A DNA stretch of 64,000 nt from Adineta ricciae (Eukaryota > Rotifera > Eurotatoria > Adinetida > Adinetidae), in the NCBI GenBank assembly GCA_905250025.1, contig CAJNOJ010000323.1:44321-108320 (forward strand), read 5' to 3'. Below are positions 59,468 through 64,000 of the stretch, piece after piece. The notes under the pieces were generated by a model. The model had not been told where the DNA came from. It did not search any database and saw nothing but the letters and a program-made list of their open reading frames with translations. Positions within the stretch are counted from its first letter, which is position 1, and each line of letters begins with the position of its first letter. A program made the translations under genes and the position numbers.

Positions 59468-59659
59468 GATATTGTTTCAGTTTTTTTCAAAGTGTATATG
59501 ATGCTTGAAACTTTCTCTTCATATTTGATGGTGCTAACATTCATGAACGTATTTTCTATTAGTAACTCGCCATTGCTACTTTTTTGTTGTATTTACACAA
59601 TATTTATTTTTTCATAGGAATTCACCGAAAAAGAATGCATATAGTCAAATAAAAGAGTT

Positions 59660-61495
59660 CTAACTGTGAGTGATACAACATGCCATTGCATAACTATCGT
59701 AATTTGTAATAAGTCGTTGATCTTCGCGAATACAAAAGCCTGCAAATAGGCCATGTACGATCCAACAGCCGAAGATATTGTAAAATCCATCATAGGTCGG
59801 TAATTCAAATAGTTCTTGATAGATACAATCTCGATCGGCGAATTTTTCTGTCGTTTCATGTGTAAAACTACCACCATCCGACTTGTGTAATGTTACGTTG
59901 CGACCGCAGCGGCCAACGATTGGCTTTTTCGCATAACCCTTCTGTTTCAATTCATCCGCAAGCGTCCATTCAGTTCGCAATAGATTTGGATGATTGGGAA
60001 ACATCGACCATAATGTCGGCAGTAGTGCTTTGTTGCTAGTGATGACTTTCCATAACGGTTCAACAACTCGAATTCGATCGTTGAGCAGAATATCGCTGAG
60101 ACGAGGATGATCACCATCTGTTGGCGTCCACTGGTCAACATTTCGCTCTTTTTGAGCATCGATGTGATCAATAAACACCGTTTCCCACATCCATGTTTTC
60201 CAAACAAACGTTACTTGACGACCGTCATTGTCGACTATAGCCGAATCTTTCCAGTAGAGATCATCGAGTAACACGCATAGTTTCGTTTCAATACCGGCTT
60301 CGTTCATAACGCTTTGCATATATAGGGCAGTAATCATTTCGTCTTCGTATTTATCGATTAAAAGATGAACACGCGACCGAATGTTGAGATTCTTCCAATT
60401 TCGTACGAGAACTCGATGCATTTGAAATCCCGATATTAAATTGGAATCGAGTCCCACAGCTTTCGCCCATTTTTGTTGCGTCACGGCACATTCCAAAAGT
60501 ACTGAAGCACTATCAGCATTGTATTCAAATACTTTGATTTTCTCTCCATCGAATGCGAAATCAAATCGACCAGTCATAAAAAGATCTTGATCATTCTTCC
60601 ACGATCGACGAATACCCGACCAGAATATTTCAGGTATTTCAAAGCGTGCTAGTAGATCGTCACTATTGATCACGTGTTCAGTCGCTTTCATAAACATTCG
60701 ATGTGATTCATTGGCTGCTGTGCCGATATTCAGAAATAAATTAAAATCCATCTTGTAATATGGATATGTACCATCGATGCTTCGACTTGGATCTTCACCA
60801 TACATATCGACCAGATATTTTTCTGCTGGTGAATTTCTATCTAGCCAACCGCCCTTAACATGAACATTCTCCTTAGGAACGCAACAGCGTTCTAAAGTAC
60901 CGATCGGTACTGGTTTTTTATAAGGTTTAAGTATCACATCCAATTTCGATTCATCTAAAGGACCTAATTCGTGATTATCTTTAATCGTCATCCAGCCATA
61001 GATGGAATGTTCATCTTCAATGTAAAACAAATCATCCTTTTCTACTAATCGAAGTTGACGAGTGTGGTTCTCTGACCAAGAATTAGATTCATAATTCTGT
61101 TCGACGATACGAACGTAGCCAGGTCCAACTTCACTAATAACTGCTATATGTCCGAATGGTAGTGCGTCACATCGAGGATAAACAAGTAGCGAATCGATCT
61201 GCGGTTCTCGTGGTGATCCATTCGAATGACATTCCAATGAAAACTGACACCCATCGGTAACTCGTTCGACTGCCTTGACATCCTTCCAAATTCGAGCAGC
61301 ACAATTTTCATTCGGTAATATGCATCCTTTCCGCAGTAACAACCAACGACGTACGAATTCTACGCATTGCCATTTATATCCAATAAAGACTCCATGGAAG
61401 TAATGACGTTCTACTGAAAAGAAATCTTTATCACCATTGGAATAGACAGGCACATTCGTCGAGGCAACGCCTAGTGTATCATTAAACGTTGCCAT
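59660..61495 (-). CDS. gsp: Glutathionylspermidine synthetase/amidase, block B copy
   Basis: 611 residues, one exon. I start at the ATG at 61495 (MATFNDTLG), equivalent to the block A start; an in-frame ATG-like extension upstream is not shared. Amidase residues Cys44, His116 and Glu132 and the synthetase motif FEYNADSAS are unchanged. It ends five residues earlier than block A because AGT is followed by TAG. Roughly 6 % of residues differ, mostly conservative. Both enzyme halves look functional, so this locus is under constraint in both blocks. Confidence 0.92.
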   Translation of the reverse strand: MATFNDTLGVASTNVPVYSNGDKDFFSVERHYFHGVFIGYKWQCVEFVRRWLLLRKGCILPNENCAARIWKDVKAVERVTDGCQFSLECHSNGSPREPQIDSLLVYPRCDALPFGHIAVISEVGPGYVRIVEQNYESNSWSENHTRQLRLVEKDDLFYIEDEHSIYGWMTIKDNHELGPLDESKLDVILKPYKKPVPIGTLERCCVPKENVHVKGGWLDRNSPAEKYLVDMYGEDPSRSIDGTYPYYKMDFNLFLNIGTAANESHRMFMKATEHVINSDDLLARFEIPEIFWSGIRRSWKNDQDLFMTGRFDFAFDGEKIKVFEYNADSASVLLECAVTQQKWAKAVGLDSNLISGFQMHRVLVRNWKNLNIRSRVHLLIDKYEDEMITALYMQSVMNEAGIETKLCVLLDDLYWKDSAIVDNDGRQVTFVWKTWMWETVFIDHIDAQKERNVDQWTPTDGDHPRLSDILLNDRIRVVEPLWKVITSNKALLPTLWSMFPNHPNLLRTEWTLADELKQKGYAKKPIVGRCGRNVTLHKSDGGSFTHETTEKFADRDCIYQELFELPTYDGFYNIFGCWIVHGLFAGFCIREDQRLITNYDSYAMACCITHS

Positions 61496-63492
61496 AACTT
61501 CTTCTAGAATAAGATATATTATCAAAATCTCTTTCTCTAGTCGTTAGCAATTAAACTAACAATCTTTCACAAGAAAAATATTTTCGCAGTGGAACTTATT
61601 ATAGAGGCGAAAGGAGAACGAGTATGAGTCAGACAACGAAGAAAAGACGATGAACATTACAGTGCAGATTTTTCCACGATGACAATGCAGATTGACATTT
61701 TATTCACCTAGTGAATTTTTTTTCATTCCTTTCATCATCATGAAAAAGGAGAACGCCTGATAATCTACGTATGAGATGACGATGTATGAAAAATCGATTG
61801 TTATTGTTTATTCATAATTACAGAATAAAAACGAATTGCATTCAGTTCTTCTTAAACAAACCACATTTTAAAAATAGCTCGTTCTGAATGGATTCTTTTG
61901 AATAGAAAAATCATCACATCTACCTTGTGCGTGTCAAAGAAAATTATTGTATGCGAAAAGAAAAAGAGAAAAGCAAGTTCTAGGAAGAAAGCAAACACAA
62001 AAATGTCTCATGTGAAAAGAGAAGAAAAATCAGGATATAACACGCCTGTTTTTGCACAAGAAAGAAAAGAAAAAGAAACAAGGACAAGGATACAACGTGA
62101 GCGAGAAAAGTGTTGTTCTTCAGAGCAGCTAACTCTATCTTTCTATTTTCTTCTTTCAACTAATATCTATATGTGAAATTGTTGCCAGTAATGTCATGTA
62201 CATGCCACCAATATGTGATTCTCTCAGAAATTTTGGAGTAAAGAATATGTGACCAAGCATACAATTTTAAAGAGCGTCGCGTTTGACTTCAACATAATGG
62301 TATAATACAACAATATCAATGAATAATAAAGGAATGTTCATTCGAACAAGAGTGTCACGTGCGAGTCTGCGCCTATATCAAGAAAAGTGATTATATGTGA
62401 ACAATTCATAAGATCGATGATGTAAAGATCATGTATCACGAATGTATCTATTGGTAAAGTTTGGTGATTTGAGAACCTTTAATGCCATGGAATCGAACAA
62501 TCGACCAATCATCTCACTTGTATTTCTATTCAGGTAAGAAGCTATTACTCAATCAAGTAATTGTCAATCTATTGAAAATAGTGTTATGAGCGATGGCAAC
62601 GTTTCACTCCATCAAAAGAGTAGAATCAACAACATTCTGTGCTATAGGACTGATCTCGTTATTTGCATACAAATTATTGTCGCATCCAAGACAATCTTCG
62701 ACGTGGAAGAGAGCAACCGCCAGCACAGTTTTTCAGGAAATTCGTCTAGAAATTTGGTGAAAATTGAGATCTTATCATTGTTTTCTGCTGTTCCTCTGAC
62801 GAACCTTATTATACTTATATGTGAAAATTATTTCAAGCAACTTGCCATTATTCCTCTCGGAACGAAACTTTCGATTCGATTGTAGTAGAGACTTCGACCT
62901 GGGAACAGACAGAAAGTCACTTCTACATGTTAGTAATTAGTCGACAGTACAATCTGTGTTTATCAATGTGTTATACTTGATGACAGAAATTAACTTGTGA
63001 AAATGTCAGTTTTCTACCGAAAAGTTTATTCCCTCTACTGAAAGGGTGTACACAGACTTTGAGTTGAAGTTCGTTCATTCACGTACTTTACACCGATGAA
63101 ACAATAATCTATATTGCTGACTAAGAAAGTTTGCCCATAGGATTTTCGGATATCTTGGAAACGGATTCACACACGAGTGTATTCCAACTCTGATCATATT
63201 TGTTCCAGATACAACTCTATGAGCTCTATGGATTTCAATCATAAAAAAATTTTCACCCACACACCCTCAAGATGGTTTTTCTCTCAATATTTAAATGTTA
63301 TTTATATTAACAATTATTTATTTTTTGAATGAACAGATGATCAAAGTGTGAATGAAGACAGAAAATTCTCTTCAATATCTTTTTATTGAATATTTGATAA
63401 ATACAACAAATAAAGCGATAGATGATAAAAGAAAAAGATTTGGTTTAAACATTTGCTGTTCGTTGATTGAAATACATCTGAAATGAGAAATT
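61496..63492. other. Intergenic, counterpart of 27016-28957
   Basis: Same purine-rich and AT-rich make-up as block A. Open frames at 61898-62176 (Lys/Arg-rich, low complexity) and 62586-62885 are not supported by cross-copy comparison. No gene seen. Confidence 0.5.
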
Positions 63493-64000
63493 CTAAAAGA
63501 AAAGCAACGAAGAGAGATTTCGTACTCGATTTATCTGATTGACCAATTGATTTGTTCTTAATCGAAGTGTATCGGTTGTATACAAATAGTTTTCACGCAT
63601 TTGTTGATCTTTTTCTTCTTGAATTTCCCATTCTGGTCGTTTTCGCATTCCTAAAACAAAGATTTCTTAAAAATGTTCTTCCATCAATGAATTTTACCTG
63701 TCCATTGAAGAAATTTCCTGATTATATGTGAAAATACTTCCGGATCTTCGATGACTTTTTCCCGTGCGAGTCGAAAATTATCATTGATAATTGATAAAAA
63801 GATACTTAAGCAAATGAAAACAACGAGAAGAATAAATAAAGTTAAAGAAAATGGTCCAAGAAATGTCCCCGCACGAGATAATTCATTTGAATCAAATTTC
63901 ATTAAAATCATTTCAAATAACATTTGTCATGTGTCGAATAGAGTTGAACAAGATTGCATTTTTGAAAGAAAAAGAAGATAAAATATACAAAGAAATGAAA
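63493..64000 (-). pseudogene. Polycystin-1-like gene, 3' end, with a nonsense codon (runs off the window end)
   Basis: The last exon (63493-63650) and part of the previous one (63698 to the window end) match the block A polycystin. In the pore-domain exon, a TCA serine codon of block A (DTSQMLF) reads TGA here at 63927-63929, which would remove the last membrane segments and C-terminus. At the very end the block A stop TGA reads CGA, extending the frame to a TAG at 63493-63495. Both changes suggest relaxed constraint. A single-base error at 63928 cannot be ruled out. Confidence 0.7.

Larger units (their letters stand above)
37135..64000. repeat. Direct large duplication, block B copy
   Basis: Collinear with 8770-29438. 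It starts abruptly after the N at the equivalent of codon ~2260 of the SecA-like gene and runs past the window end inside the polycystin. It contains two TA-flanked insertions absent from block A. Two genes are disabled here (SecA-like, polycystin), while the sulfotransferase, DWNN, membrane-protein, PCS-like and GspSA genes stay open. Confidence 0.93.

Noticed and set aside
61898-62176. Lys/Arg/Glu-rich plus-strand open frame
   Set aside because: Low-complexity purine-rich DNA; the block A counterpart has stops in the same frame.
1-64000. CRISPR arrays, rRNA or tRNA genes, bdelloid telomere repeats
   Set aside because: Scanned by eye; no regularly spaced short repeats, no rRNA-like sequence, no convincing tRNA and no TGTGGG arrays were seen. 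A covariance-model search would be needed to exclude a tRNA.

Overview
The window looks like nuclear DNA of a bdelloid rotifer (Adineta-like; genus inferred, not proven). The grounds are AT-rich sequence, many spliceosomal introns of about 45-57 nt, metazoan genes (VPS13, a Golgi-type sulfotransferase, a DWNN protein, an NHL-polycystin) interleaved with intronless genes of bacterial or protist type (a giant SecA-like ATPase, a phytochelatin-synthase-like enzyme, glutathionylspermidine synthetase/amidase), and a TPR/ADP-ribosyltransferase gene of the type expanded in bdelloids.

Layout, block A: 1-3622 is the 5' part of a VPS13-family gene (minus). 4303-15552 is one intronless reading frame of 3749 codons with HEAT-like repeats around a SecA motor (minus). 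17791-19181 is a carbohydrate sulfotransferase (plus, 3 exons). 19712-20584 is a DWNN-only protein (minus, 3 exons). 22158-23331 is an orphan multi-pass membrane protein (minus, 3 exons). 24334-24984 is a 216-residue phytochelatin-synthase-like protein (plus). 25165-27015 is glutathionylspermidine synthetase/amidase (minus, tail to tail with the previous gene). 28958-36674 is an 11-exon NHL-REJ-GPS-PLAT-polycystin gene (minus).

Block B: at a single N (37134) the sequence jumps into the middle of a second SecA-like gene. From there to the window end the order of 8770-29438 repeats in the same orientation: SecA-like (a pseudogene here), sulfotransferase, DWNN, membrane protein, PCS-like, GspSA and the 3' end of the polycystin (with a nonsense codon). 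Protein divergence between copies is roughly 6-13 % in the stretches I compared. The blocks are either a true tandem segmental duplication or two haplotypes/homeologues joined during assembly; the N exactly at the junction makes the second possibility serious.

Block B carries two insertions that are absent, at clean empty sites, from block A. One is a 6381-bp element (49678-56058) with ~610-620-bp terminal inverted repeats and a TA duplication. It contains a decayed DDE transposase and a TPR-ADP-ribosyltransferase gene, and is itself interrupted by an N at 54169. The other is a 278-bp GC-rich insertion (58031-58308), also flanked by TA, with CCCAG/CTGGG ends.

Functionally, the most coherent unit is the convergent pair PCS-like + GspSA. 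Both enzymes act on glutathione-type thiols through papain-like cysteine catalysis, both lack introns, and both are kept intact in each block. The SecA-like protein, the membrane protein and the transposon-borne ART have no obvious pathway partner here.
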